Shown here: positions 11,529 to 25,200 of the stretch, piece by piece
Position numbering within the stretch: position 1 is the first letter of the stretch
Layout: the number at the start of each line of letters is the position of its first letter
Source: Paragordius varius
Lineage: Eukaryota > Nematomorpha
NCBI GenBank assembly: GCA_964247055.1
Contig: OZ176055.1
Span: 1,674,001 to 1,738,000, forward strand
DNA length: 64,000 bases
Direction: 5' to 3'
Notes under the pieces: generated by a model
Seen by the model: the letters and a program-made list of their open reading frames with translations, nothing else
What the model was told of the DNA's origin: nothing
The model's database searches: none
Translations under genes and position numbers: made by a program

Positions 11529-12301
11529 ATAAAATTTCAAATTCCTACTTAAAATTTGACTTTTAAATTAGTTAGGATACAAATTAATAATTTATAAGTT
11601 GACATTAAATTTAATTTAATTTAAAAAGTTTTAATTTTATAAAAGAAGTTAAAAGTTTATGAGTAATACGATATTAAAAGAAATTAAACAAAAATGCCTT
11701 TCATTCTTAATGTAAAGCAGGAATGATTGAAACTTATAAATATTTGTTTCCACTGAAAGTGTTGAAGAACTAATTGCGTAGGGGCGCAATAATGATAAGG
11801 AGGGTGCTTGACAAAAGAATTATCGACCTAATTAACTAATACAGGTTTGACTTATTTTGCAGAGGAACGAGAATTATCTGTGACTACTCACTTCAATTTT
11901 TCAAAACGGTTCATATAATTAAATACTAGAGAACAAATTAGTTTGTGGCTATTTTGTTATTTTGTTGCATTTTGACTATTCTAATTTTTTTCATATTCCA
12001 TTTTTGAGTCAAAAGCAACACATTTTCAACCAAATACAGTAATTTTTATAGCAAACGCAGCATTTTTTGAGTTGTCTCTGCTTGAAAAATGTTACGTTTG
12101 CTTGTAATTTTGATGCGTGTTTATGAAAAAAGGTTGGATTTTATTAAAAAATGGCATCCTATATCATAATAGACATTGTTTAATTTTGGATTTACCATTC
12201 ATTATCAAAATAAAGCATTTGCACACTTATAACTCCACATCTCGGATTAAAAATCAAAAAAATTCAGCACAAAAATAGATAAGTTTTCATTTTTTTAGAA
12301 A
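11529..12301. repeat. Spacer (segment B) of the giant palindrome
   Basis: This single-copy centre lies between the arms. It has a directly oriented, diverged copy at about 16040-16860; shared landmarks are AAAAATGCCTTTCATT, ACAGGTTTGAC, GATGCGTGTTTATGAAAAAA and AAAAATGGCATCCTA. No coding capacity is recognised. Confidence 0.75.
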
Positions 12302-12706
12302 ACGTAAATAACACTAGTCGACAAATTTGGACATTTTTAAGCACCACCACTCAAACTTTTTAAATTATGACTAATTTTAGTGTTTTAAAACCGAATATGA
12401 AAAATTTTTTGATCCCGCCAATCAGAATTTTGAAATATTATAGGTTTTTAAATTTTATAAAAACAAGAGAAAATCGAGAGAAAGTTAAATATAACTTTAT
12501 AATAAAATGTTATATTATAAACTTAATATCATTTTATAAAGCGTTTTAAACTCTATCTTTTGAATATAAATATGTCATTTAAATATCAGAGAGAAAAAAA
12601 TACTACGGACTTAAACGTCAAAATTTAGTCTTTTTTTCAAGTGAATTTTTAACACATATAAAAAAATTTTAAAAAAATACTAAAAAAGGCATTCTATGGT
12701 TTAAAC

Positions 12707-14644
12707 CAGTGGTACTCACCAAAAAAATTTGACGGGCCAAATAAAATATATTTTTTTTCGAGGGCCATGAACCTTATAATGGCAAATATTCCATTTTGAC
12801 ACATATGCACATATTTATATAAATCAGCGCAATGCATTTTTTGCGGATCGCATGTAAATCCAGCTAAAAACTCGTTTTGCACCATTTAGTTTAAAAAATT
12901 AAAATATTTTGATACCAACATTTATTGTGATATAAACCAATAATTTTTGACATATTTGGTTTCGCCTCATGACAGACCAATCTTAATAGGTCGTCCATAT
13001 GCTCATCGGTTAAGCGATTTTTGTATGTATTATTGACATAATTCTTTGAATATGCCGTCTAATACAAGTTGAGGGGAAAACAGACTTGAGCACATTTTTT
13101 TCATATTTTCATATTTATTTGGCACATCTTGCCAAAACTTTACATATCTTTATTCTCTATGATTCTCCATGAATAAAGCCTCCAAATTGTTATGATTTTC
13201 AAAATCTACGAATTCTTCACTGAAGTGCGCCTATCACCGAACAAGTTGCTTTATATTGGTTATCTATATGCCATGGATTTTCAACGAGTTTTAAGCAATT
13301 TTTAATATTTCTAAATTCATGAAATATGAATTTCTCATCAGATAAAAATGTTAATGCTTGTCTATTATTAAATTAAACTCCACAGTAAATCCAATTTTTT
13401 TCAAGAATCGTTTTAAATGTTTGAGGATATAGGAGTGTTTTATTAATAAAATCTTGTTTATATATTATTAATTGTTCTTCAAAAGCAAATATTTGATTAG
13501 CAAATTGGGATTATATTTTTATTTCTTGAAAACTTGTATTATAAATACGTTTATAAGTATTGGCGCAAAGGTAGGCTAATAAAACCCATCATTAGTCACT
13601 ATTAATTTCCTCGTCAAACTTTCTCTTATCTTTCATAAGTAATAAAATTTCATGTCTTAAAAAAATCTAAATGCTTTGCTAAGGCTTAGCCATCTCACAG
13701 CGGTGTACAAAAGAATATCATCAAACTCACTGTGGATATCTTTCAGAAGGTTTTTGAATTTATGGCGGTTGAATTCTCTGCCACGGATGTGGTTAAATAT
13801 ATCCAAATAAAAAGTGTAACCATTTATTAGACATCGGTTTCATATTTTTTCCTAAAATATAGCAAATTTATTATGAAGCTAATGTTACAGCTTTTTCCTG
13901 GGATTTATCTGGTATGAATCCTTAATCTTTTTATATTTTTCGTTTATTTTTTCATGATTTACTGGTAATTTGTGAGATGATGGATTGTAAAATGTCTTTC
14001 AATATTGTGTTTTTTTATAATTATGTTGTTCTTAAATAAGGCAGATAACAACATTTTTATTGAAAAGGACAAAGAATTATTCTTCCCATTCTTTTTTAAA
14101 GAATCGATTTTCATGATAATTTACTTTTTTAGCATTGGATGTCATCCTTTGAATTTATGTTTGGATATTATGTAAATTTTTTTAAAAAAATAGAATATAA
14201 TTTGAATTATGCTATAAAAAAACAGGTCGAAATTAAAGATGTTGAAAAATATTTTATGGGAATTAGTTATAAAAAATGATAAGATAGCCATAAAAGAATA
14301 TGTATATGCAAGTTTGGGTGAAAGGCTTGCTTAAATCCAAAAAAGAAATGCAATAAAATTTTTAAAATGAAAGGAAAATAGAATACAGAAACAGAAACGT
14401 GTGCCAAAATTTTAAAATTATTTTAATGTAGGGAAATTTTTTTTATATTGGGTAAAAAATAAAAAATACCAAAATAAAATCTAAAGAAAATAAATTAATA
14501 ATAAAAAAAACGAAAATTTGTTTATGTGTATTTTAAAAATTCATCAATAAAAAACTAATTTAAGTATCAATTATGATCATAGGGCAATTTTAGAGCCCTG
14601 TTAGGGCCGCATGCGGCCCACGGGCCGTTGTTTGAGTATCACTG
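12707..14644 (-). mobile_element. hAT transposon, decayed transposase on the minus strand
   Basis: The ends are CAGTGGTACTCACC and, inverted, CAGTGATACTCAAACAACGG, with CGGGCC near each end as in many hAT elements. An 8-bp target duplication GTTTAAAC flanks it (12699-12706 and 14645-14652). The empty site survives in the other palindrome arm. Reading the minus strand from the ATG at 14145 gives MTSNAKKVNYHENRFFKKEW, then FFVLFNKNVVICLI and a His-containing segment. This resembles the N-terminal BED-type zinc finger of ZBED5/SCAND3-like hAT transposases. Stops and frameshifts break the rest, so the element is 1938 bp of non-functional relic. The C-terminal part lies toward 12900. Confidence 0.85.
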
Positions 14645-15644
14645 GTTTAAACCTTCGGCTTTCAGATAGGCTATATTTTTTGTTAGATTTCGTTCTTTCG
14701 AGTACTTATTAGACTTTTTCTCTTGAGTTGGTTCTTATAAAAAATCTTTTATTTATACCTAGTGGATATACCTCATTTTTTTAAAATTATTGGTTGTTTT
14801 GTATTTTGAATTTCAGATGGATGTTGTGTAGCCACTTTTAGCAGTATTTACTGTTATGGGGTTGGACCATTTGTATTTACCTAATTTATATTCAATTTAA
14901 TTGTAGAATTTATCTAACTTTATTCTGTAAATTGGTTAATTGACATGTCAATTTGCCACGATTTTGCTTGAAGTCTCTCTTATCGAACTTTACGATTACT
15001 TATTGTTATCTTTGCCATATCTGGCATAATTGAATCGCTTGGGGGATATGCAGAGCTTGTGCAGCCGCCCGGATCTATCACACTGTACATAAGCCCCTTT
15101 TAGATTTTTAATACTTTGGCTCTTAGCTTGTTTAGTATCTTATTTAATGCCTAGAATTTTGTTATTTATGCATGGAATATTACTTGTATTGGCTTGTTCG
15201 TTTGAATATTTAAACATATGTACACGAGGAATGATTGTTATTTTTAAATTAAATATAAATTTAAAAATTAAATTTCGGAAAAATCTTATTGGTGGCCTCA
15301 ATTTTCTTTTTTGTTTTGGCCTTTCCATGCCATTAGGTATCAGAAAATGCAAAAATAATGGGGTGGTACAAAACCTTGTTGAGCAGTGTAATTGGTAAAA
15401 AAGTATCATTTTACGTGAATATACACTTGCATCTTTTAAAACACTGCTGTGATTTATTAAAGTTTTTGATTATGGAATGATTAAAGGTAAAATAAACTAA
15501 ATTAAAATTATACCGAGAGAGCGCAAAATGTAAACGAAATATATTTTTTAAAAAGACAATCATAAAATATTTATTTTATATAACTCATCGTTTTGGGTTG
15601 AAATTAATAAATGGTATAGAGATGTTGTTGATGCACAATCAATT

Positions 15645-15829
15645 ACAGTATGCATTTTAATGGTTGCTTATTTCAAACTATATTAGGGCAATTTGCAATA
15701 CAAGAGTTTATGGAAAAAAAAGAAAGAAAATTAATGTATATTCAACATTTTGTTTTTTTCCATATACTTCTGTGTTGCAAATTACCCTACTATAGTTTGA
15801 AATAAGCAACCATTAAAATGCATACTGTA
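15645..15829. mobile_element. Family a MITE, copy 2
   Basis: This is an inverted counterpart of copy 1 at the outer end of the right arm. CAGTATGCATTTTAATGG starts it and CCATTAAAATGCATACTG ends it, with TA flanks. It sits between the inverted segment A (right arm) and a directly oriented A copy. Confidence 0.85.
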
Positions 15830-16860
15830 AGTCAGTGCGCGTCAACTTTCATCTCTGTTTAATTATTTTCAACCCAAAATTATGATTTACATTAAATAAA
15901 TATTTTTCGTTTAGATTTTACGCTCTCTCGGTATAATTTTAATTTAGTTTATTTTACCTTTAATCATTCCAAAATCAGTAGCTTTAATAAATCTCAGCAA
16001 TCGTTTTGAAAGATGCAAGTCACGTAAAATAATATTATAGTTTTTCACGTCAATTAATTGGTTGTGTAAAATTTTAATATCCTACTTAAATGCAAAAAGT
16101 AACTTTAAAATTAATACTAATTAATAATTTATAAGTTGACATTAAATTTAATTAAATTAATTTTAAAAGTTAGTTAATTTTATAAAAGAAGTTGGAAGTT
16201 TATAGGTATGGCTATATTAAAAGAAATTAAACAAAAATGCCTTTCATTTTTAATGTAAAGCAGGAATGACAAATGAAACTTCTAAATATTTGTTTCCACT
16301 AACAAAAGTGTTAAAGAACTAATAATCTAACATTTACCACTTTAGGGGAGCAATAAAAAATGATAAGGGGGGTGTCGACAAAAAAAATAATCGACCTAAT
16401 CACTTATTAAAAATACAGGTTTGACGTATTTTGCAGAGCGAGAATTGGAAATTAATGATTCACAATTTTTCAAAACAGCTCATATACAAAACAAATTAGT
16501 TTTTAGGTTATTTTGTCGTTTTGTTGCATTTCGACTATTCTGATTTCTATAATATTCCATTTTTGAGTCTAAAGCAACATTTTCAACGAAACACAACAGT
16601 ATTTCTGGTAAACGCAGCATTTTTTTCTGTTGTCCTTGCGTTGCGTTTGCCTGAATTTTTGATGCGTGTTTATGAAAAAAGGTAGGATTTTATTAAAAAA
16701 TGGCATCCTAAATTATAATTGACATTGTTTACTTTTAAAGTTACCATATATTATCAAAATTAAGCATTGCACACATATAATTCCACATTTCGGATTAAAA
16801 ACCAATCAACGCAAAAATAGAAAGATTTTCACTTTTTAAAAAACGTAAATTTTCTGGAAC
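15830..16860. repeat. Third, diverged copy of segments A and B, lacking X
   Basis: Positions 15830-16035 match 10129-10363 in direct orientation (CTCTCTCGGTATAATTTTAA, TTTACCTTTAATCATTCC). Positions 16040-16860 match the palindrome spacer 11529-12301. Segment X (about 1.16 kb) is absent at the junction near 16030-16060. The copy is more diverged than the two arms are from each other. Confidence 0.75.
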
Positions 16861-19160
16861 GGAATCATAATAAATTACCTTTGTAGAATTTATCTGGACA
16901 ATTAATTTCATTTTAGATCTATGTGAACATGGACCTTTTTGTATTGTAGTTTGAGAGTTAGAGTCGTTAAACAAAATCAATACCATAGGGGTGATATTTT
17001 AGATAGGTTTTTGAACAAAGCACTGGTAAATGGGTACGGGATTCGGAAATATTAGATTCGGCTCTAACTAATATTTGATAAAACAAATTTCATAAATACT
17101 TTTTAATACATTTTTAATTTACAGCGAATATAAAATTTAGGATTGCCTAATATATTAGTAAATTTAAACAAAATCGGAAATAAAACCAAATTTTAAAGTC
17201 TAACATACTATAGCGAATAAATGGTGAGTGTCGTTGGTCAGACGAATAATGCAACAGGTAAAAACAAAAAACCGGTAAAAACTTATGACTAGACTTGATA
17301 TAGAAATATATATGTATATACACTGCTTTTATCTAAAAAGTTTATCCCGATAATAGGAAAACGTTTAATTATTGGTTAACATTTCGGCACCTTTTGAAAA
17401 TATTTTTTAACCATCAAAAAATCACTTAGAAATTTAAAATTTACGAAAAATAAAAAATCTAATTATAATATATATATATATATATATATCTTGCTAAAAA
17501 TCCAAAAATTAAAAGAGCACATATGTTTCAATGCACTTATGCATATTAAAACAACTTTAATCAGATTTCACATCTTAAAATAGATTTTGATAAAAATATA
17601 AGAGACAGTACTAGTGTGAGTGATAGACTATATTTTTATTGAGTAAATTGAATAATATTTTGTTTATAAATAAATATTTAAATATATTTTGCAGAGTAAC
17701 GATAAAAAGTCACACCAGTCCAATAATAATAACAAAATAAAAATATTTTATTTTGAAAATAATTATCTACTCTATAAATGTTTTTTTTCTATTAAATTTT
17801 CTGTTGCCACTCGGCAATTGCTTGAAGAACCAAAAAATTAATTACAAATATATTTAAAATTAAAACAAAATACACAGCGCACCAATTATATTATTTTTTT
17901 ACCATGCATCAATCTTTTTCTGGAATTTTATTGAAATAATACAAAAAAAGCACAATATATGCTTCAGAATTCGTATTTTGTGGATACTAAAAGTATTTCT
18001 TTTTTCAATATAAAATCGTATGTTATATAATTTGTCGATGTTTCACATCTATCCTAAATATATAGAAAAATTTGACTGAACAAAAAATAATCAATAATAT
18101 AACCTACCTCGTTACCTTTTAAGTTAGGAGCAAAGTTCCGCTATCTCTCACAAAACAATACAACAATTATACCACAAAAAGTTATATTTAAAGGTAGAGA
18201 ATAAAAGTTATTAGAAGTCTTTTTTTTCCTTTAAGCAATATTTGGATGATTTGTATATAAAGAAAATATTAATATGGAATATTCCTTGTAATGTGAATTG
18301 ATTTTTAGCAAAAATGAGAATTCATAAACGAATGGATAATTGTTTTAAAGGCAGAAAGATTTTTTCCCTTTGTGAAGAGTGTTGTTTTGTTAAAATACCG
18401 AATATAAAGATATGTATCCAAAAAAATGCGAAAAATTAAAAATGAATATGCCAATCAATTTACGTATGGTTTAAAAAATATTTAAAATTGACGTTTTTTT
18501 GAAAAAAATATGTATTTATCATATATTTTTAAATTAAATTTTGTATGGCAAATATTTTTAAAATATCATATGAAACAGTGTTCATAAATTTTGGGATTAT
18601 AAAAAAATTGAAAAAAAAACAATTTTAAATTTGTTATAGTTAATAAAATGCAAAAAGAATATAAGGATTTTAACATGAGATTGCTGGTTGTCTAAAATTC
18701 AATTATTAAATTAGTATCCGTTTTAAGTATAAAACCGTTCTTAACTATTGAATACATACACATGTGCGTATCTATTTTGTTTTTTGGTTCTAGCCAAATC
18801 TGACAAAACAGTTAAATATTTATATGAATTTGTTTCAAGCCTATCTTCACATTACAATTGGATTTTGTATTCTTTATAAATTGCAAAAATTGGAAAAACA
18901 TCTAATAACAGGAACATGCTTCCTACACTTGACAATTATATATAATGTGGTGAGATCAACTTCCATGGATAATTAAAAACTTTGCAAAAGACTGCAAAGC
19001 TAATTGTTTTAACAACCACTCAAATTTTTACCATTGATTTTTCAAATTTAGTATTCTTAGTATCACTCTCTATGGAATCCAATTGTTTATTTGCTAATTC
19101 AATTACATACACATATCTATCAATCAATAAAAAAGCCTTAGATACCTACCTATATTTTAG
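16861..19160. other. Intergenic region upstream of the Hox gene
   Basis: This AT-rich stretch has a short (AT)n run near 17471-17489. I see no convincing exon, repeat family or RNA gene. A 63-codon minus-strand frame at 16795-16986 has a weak transposase-like look (VIYYDSVPEN) but is not supported. Confidence 0.4.
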
Positions 19161-19220
19161 ATTCAATATGTAACCGTCTCCAAAAACTATTTTTATAACT
19201 TCTGTCCTTATGAAGAACCT
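19161..19220 (+). other. Possible coding extension 5' of the Hox start
   Basis: A splice-acceptor-like TATATTTTAG ends at 19160. The Hox frame is open from there to the ATG at 19221 and reads ...SKNYFYNFCPYEEP. Hox proteins often begin with M-(S/N)-S-Y-F. The segment may therefore be coding, with its start codon in an upstream exon that I could not find; otherwise it is 5' UTR. Confidence 0.4.
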
Positions 19221-22200
19221 ATGAATATTGGTGGTATTAGCAATAATAATTATCCTTATTCCAATTATCCTTCGACATATTCTCATAATCCAAAAGTTAC
19301 AACTGCTAATAAATATTCTTCAGCATGGTCAGCAAATTTAAGCGTTGATAACGCAAAAACACTCGTTACCCCACCTCACTTGGTCCCAAATGAGTTATCC
19401 GCTAATTATTGTTGGAACCGTTATGACGGTTCTATAAATAGTTATAATTATAATAAAAATAGTTTTTCAGACCCTCGTTGTTTTTCAAGCAATCCTGTTT
19501 CGACAGCTAATTGCAATAATAAAGATAAAAATAAAAATGTGTATAGTGAGGAGAGAAATTGTCCAAATAAATCGCTTTATACAGCATCTGACAACGTTGA
19601 TGCCTTTGGAGAAAAAAATTCTATGGGTCCTAATCTGTTCACCTGGTATTCCTGGATGAATCCCGCAGGTAAAGATTCAGCCTTTCTATATATCGTTATA
19701 TTAGCGATAACTAACTTAACTTTATAACTACGATATTGATATTTTTTCGCTTTTTAGATCTACATTCTATATTTCAAAGAGGAATTATATTTGTTTACAA
19801 ATTAATCATAGACTCCATTTTAAAACTAAGCATCATGCCTAATTTTCATATATCAATAACAAATTACCCTCTTAGTTTTTAGCTAAATTAAATATCGGAA
19901 AGTTTTTCCAAAAAGGGGTTAATCTCCAATTAATTATAAGTTAGTATTTGGAAAATTTAAATCATATTTAAAAAAATGTATGTATGTTACATCATTTAAA
20001 GTGGAAAGATGATGTAAAAATAATGCTTGTAATAATTAGTGCTAATACTTAAGTTATATTGTTAAAAGAATTGCATTAAATCGAATTTTCAACCGATAAA
20101 AAATAATTTATTCTGCTTAGCGAATAATTCCGTATTTGTTTAGTCGTTACATTGAATAAAATAGGATTTAAAGGAGGGCGTCCTTATAATTTAAATTTAT
20201 TTAAAGTCTATAAACCAGTTAAATTAAGCTAGCTCATGGTCAGAAAGCAATGTCAATTAATAAAATACCATTTTTAGGTTATGTAAAAGGGTTATTGGAA
20301 AGAAATATTTTATTTTTGAAATTACCCAAAATAAAAAATCGCATTTTCTTCATTTGGGGAATATAATTGATTATAAAAAACCGGTTAAATTGGTTACTTA
20401 ATAAATTCTAAGGACAAAATATTTCTCATATATCGTACTTGTAAGAGACCATATATTAAAAGATTTTAGCTACAAATTTTAACCAAAAATGTGGTAAAAA
20501 TTGTTAATAATTAATATACTATTTTTAAATTATATCCACATTTAACATTTATAATACTTTAGCTTTAGTGAAATAACTGATTTTTGAATAATGTTCATCC
20601 ATCCTTCTTAACACTTCGATTCAAATTGGGGTATCTAAATACCCCAGACTAAATTTAAATTGATATTTTTAAAAAAATACTAAAGGAAACGGCCCCAATT
20701 TAAATTTATTCTTCTATCCTGATAAAAATTATATAAATATGCCAAAATATCTTGATAAAATTTTGTTTTGAAAAAAAGTTCCACCTCAAACTACTTCGAC
20801 GCCATTTTTATTTTACAAAATTTTTGCAAAATATCGTCTTCATCTAATTTTAAGGGTAAAACTAAAGCTAATTTTTATATAATTAACATCTAACATTGAT
20901 AGAAATAGAAAAAGCGGTTTATTTTGTATAATTTTTTAATTTTACAATTTGACACATGTCACGTTGACGAAATTTTTACCTTTGGGTTTTAGCTTAAAAT
21001 AAGTAATATCAAGTATTTTTAAATAAAATTTTTTATATATTTCGGTTTATTAATGTTATATAAGTGCAAAATTTTGCCATGTAGAATATTTCCATACTTT
21101 TTAAAGTATATATTTTTAAAAAGGCCTGGGGTATCCAACTACCCCAATTTGAATCGAAGGACTAAAGTTAGTGTGTTGTATTCAAGTGTTAATGATTTTA
21201 TATTCAGAGTAATTAATTATATCACGCAAATAAATTAAATATCTTTAAAAGAATGATAACCATTTTAAAACTTGATTTTTTATATTTAACTCATCATTTT
21301 GGGTTTCGATATAAGAATTGAGATGTAAATCGGTAATAAATTTAGATATATTAAAAAATATTCTTGGTATTTGAATGAAAAAGATAACAGTATTCTTTTA
21401 CTACAAGTGAGGGGATCATCACAAGAACCGCGCTTTATAAAAAGGAATGAGTTTTCATTGGGATAAACTTTACTTAATTGGGATAGCTATTTCAGCTTAT
21501 TTGTTTTACGAAGTTACTATACAATGGGCACCAAATTTCATTGAGGACAAATTATATTCTCGATTTCTCTTTCCTAAAATTTAATTTGTGAATCGTTAAG
21601 TTTTTGTATATACTGATTGGTCTAGCAAAAGAATCAATTATCAAAAGTTTGCCGAAAATTGCAAACTAATTTCGCTACGATGTTAATTTTATACTCTTTG
21701 ATTTGATATGAAATTTATTGAAGACAAATACGGCGGTCAAAAATCAATAATACCAAATTCTGTTTCATGCTTGGAAATTTTTCGATGCCATTTCAAACTT
21801 TTAAAACCAATAATTGTATTGGATGTTAAGCTAATTTTTTTATTGTATCTTAATAAAGCATTAACATTCGTCCGCCCAGAACTGACAATGGTGATTTCAA
21901 ATTTTATTTCTGACATATTTATACAGACGCCTTCATTTTATGAAAATTTAAGTGTGATGCATTCTCATACATTTTATTTTATTTACAGTAAAAATTGAAA
22001 TTATAAGGACAAAACGTAAAAATACACAAACAAATATTTTTTTCCAAAAGACAACCCTACTTTTTCGATCTCGATTATTTTTAATATAACTCATTATTTA
22101 AATCGATGTATAAAATACAGATGTAAATAGGAGATATATATTTTATATTTTACAGTGGTAGGTAAATATTTTATGTAAGAAATTTTAAGGTTTAAAAAAG

Positions 22201-25200
22201 TATGATTGTGTGTTGGAATAAAATATTTGTCTTTATATTTTTACTTTTTGTCCGTATAGTTACAGTTTTTACTGTATTTGATGTATAATGTGCGAAAAAA
22301 TGCAATTTCGATACGGCTAAGCAAAGTTTATATACTGATTAAACTTTTGTTTATAAACAATAATATTATTTTTATAATTTAACAAAAGTTATGACATTTC
22401 AATATGGCTCTTAATTTTTAGCGACATGTGTCAATCATTTTGTGCTCATAAATAGCAGGGAATTATTAAAGTGCTTTCATCTAACTAAAAAGATTTTAAA
22501 GCTTATACCCTCTGAAAAACAATAATGCTTTTGGTTTAAAATGGAGCTAATTATTTAATTTTAAGGAATCACTAGTAGAATAATTTTATTCTTTGTTTTA
22601 TCTCCATATTTTATATATATACAATACAAATATTCATCCACATCAAAATTTTTATAAGATTAATGAATGCATATATGTTGAATCTTCATTACCCATATAT
22701 ACTATTTTTCGGTCAAAAGCACACTTTTTCAACCAATCCAACACATTTTCATCCAAACGCAATTTTTTCAAGCAATAACATTTTTTTATCCAAACGGAAT
22801 TATGCTTCGTTTTTTAAAAATAGTGCTCTTGGTATAAAAATAGTATAATATCGTTTAATTAAGTTTATTAGTATTTGCATTTTTTCGCTCATATATCGTT
22901 TGGCTTTCAACATAGCCATTGGTTTAAACCATCAACCGGCACATCAAAATCATGATACTTTAACGAGCCTTATTATGGGACCAGTTTATAAATTATTCCT
23001 AAACAGTAAGTTTTAAACGATTAGAATAAATTAGTAATAGATTTTGAAAAAGCAAATAAATTATATAGCATTTGAAGGATAGAAGCTGATTTTTAACATG
23101 TGTAGCATACATGCATTTATTGGCTGGTAGACTGCGAATGAATTTGCAATAATCAAATCTATTATTACTCAACAGCTAAAAACCAACTAAACTTAGAGAA
23201 TCTTTTCCATATAAAAATACCAAAAAAATAAGTGCCCTTTTACTTGAATATATTATAATCTTCTCGCAATTAGTTTTGTTTAACTGATGTCCATAATATA
23301 TTTTGGATGATTAACTTAACGTAATTTAACAAATAAATATAAATTATACAAAGTATTAACGAAAGAGCAGGAATTTGTGGAAAGGGCATTGCCATACTTT
23401 TGAAAGTAAATTATATCATGACTTTGTTCTTAACTTACTATTTTAATAAATGCTGCTTTCTAAAGCCGTAACAATATGGTCAGGAAAGAAACTTAAATCG
23501 AAGGATGTATGATATGTGGTCAAAATTTTGTTTACTTTTTGTTTAATAAAAGAAAAAGTAACGTTGAAAAACACCAAATTGACAGTTTTTTTGTACAATG
23601 ATGAGAGATTTGAATTGCGATATGATTTATTCATAAAACTATCAAGTTGTTGTTAGTTAGTTGTTTAATAACATCATGTGTCAAACATCAACCATATATA
23701 AAATATGCTTCTTTTTTGTCTTTTTTAGTCTTATTTAGTCTTATATTAGTAAGATAAAAAATTGGTTGTATAAATATTAATGAGATTGATAATAACTAGC
23801 TCGAAAAAAAACTCATTTTAACAACACAGAAAGTGAGAGTGAGACATAGACATACAAAGAATATATTGAAAGACCAAACTGTCAAAAAAGGACAAACACA
23901 CCACAAAAAATACTACTTCAAAGGGAAAATTTTGGTTATATTTAAGCCAGGGCTAGTATATTCATTTTCCCTTTGACATATAGTGGATTTTTTTAGCTTT
24001 ATAATAAAAATTTTTTCTTGGTAAACAGATAGATGAGGCAAACTAGATTGATAGGATTGAATAAATTAGGTTTTGGTTATAATAGTAGTAAGAAAATTAC
24101 AGTAAAAATTATCCTTTGAGTAGATAAAATTGGTTCTAATTTGGTAGGATGTGGTTTTTCATGGCTGGAGTGGAGATTTTTTTCCCTACACTTTTTGGTG
24201 GTGCTATGCTCCTATATTTTTATAATTAGATCTTGTTAATTTTTTGCTTTAAATTCTACAAATCTTTGAAAATGACTGTTTCAAAATATTTTCCCTTTTA
24301 ACATATATTGTAAATTAGAATAAATAAAATATCTTTTAGGTATTTTAATTAAAAGATAAGCATGTTGGAAACACGGTCTAATTATTTTTGACTTGTCTTT
24401 TTTTTGAAGATTTTAGTGGTCATTTTATGTTGAGAGTCCTCCCAAAGGAATTTTAACATTACCATAAATTATCATCATTTTATCATTAAGATTATGATTA
24501 TTGAAAAGGGCATATTAAGAAAAACATTTTCAAAAAATATGGATAATTTTTAAGATAGGGTCAATCACTTAACTCAACGTATAAAATAATTTGATATAAA
24601 AAAATTAATATTAAATATTTTATTTTTCTACCAAAAATCCAAAAAAATATTAATTTTTACATAAGAACAAGTCAATTTTGCTGGAAAACCACAAAAATGT
24701 GTTTTTTAGCTATATAAATATATATATATATATAATGTAGTCTTTTCTGTTTTCAAAAAAAATCGTATTTATATCCTTGCTTAACTTTATTTACTAGAAT
24801 GCATGGCCAAAAATTTGGTATTCTATTCTGGTTTTTATCTATAATATACGTTATTTAAGCAAAAATACCAAACTTTTGAAACATCAAAAGGCTTAAAAAT
24901 GCATAAATTTTCTTTGAGTCTCTCTCTTTCTATCTTTCTGTTTTCTTTGTACTCCTAAAAAGAAACCACAAAACAACACATTTTTTGAATATATAAATAC
25001 GCTGATAAATAAGCATTATATTTTTTTTACATACATATTGAAGGCTAAAATTCCCCTCCTATTCAATTTACACAATTTTAAACATATAATCTAAGGAAAA
25101 TCTTTCTTTTGAAGTTACTTTGGTATTTTTATGTAAAGTCGAAAAAGCGTTAATTTTATGGGCGTAACATGAATAAAAGTACACGAACAAATGAACTTTT

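Larger units (their letters stand above)
12302..15829. repeat. Right arm of the giant palindrome, split by a hAT transposon
   Basis: This is the reverse complement of 9946-11528. It starts ACGTAAATAACACTAGTCGAC (mirrored at the inner end of the left arm) and ends with family a MITE copy 2. It is interrupted at 12707-14644 by a hAT element flanked by GTTTAAAC. The left arm keeps the uninterrupted site (GGTTTAAACCATAGAATGCC near 11120). Confidence 0.85.

Noticed and set aside
16795-16986. Minus-strand frame with VIYYDSVPEN, resembling a mariner strand
   Set aside because: Only one short weak match, with no neighbouring transposase blocks in order.
18982-19173. 63-codon frame just upstream of the Hox start
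   Set aside because: It is out of frame with the Hox exon, has low-complexity composition, and no splice join keeps the Hox frame.
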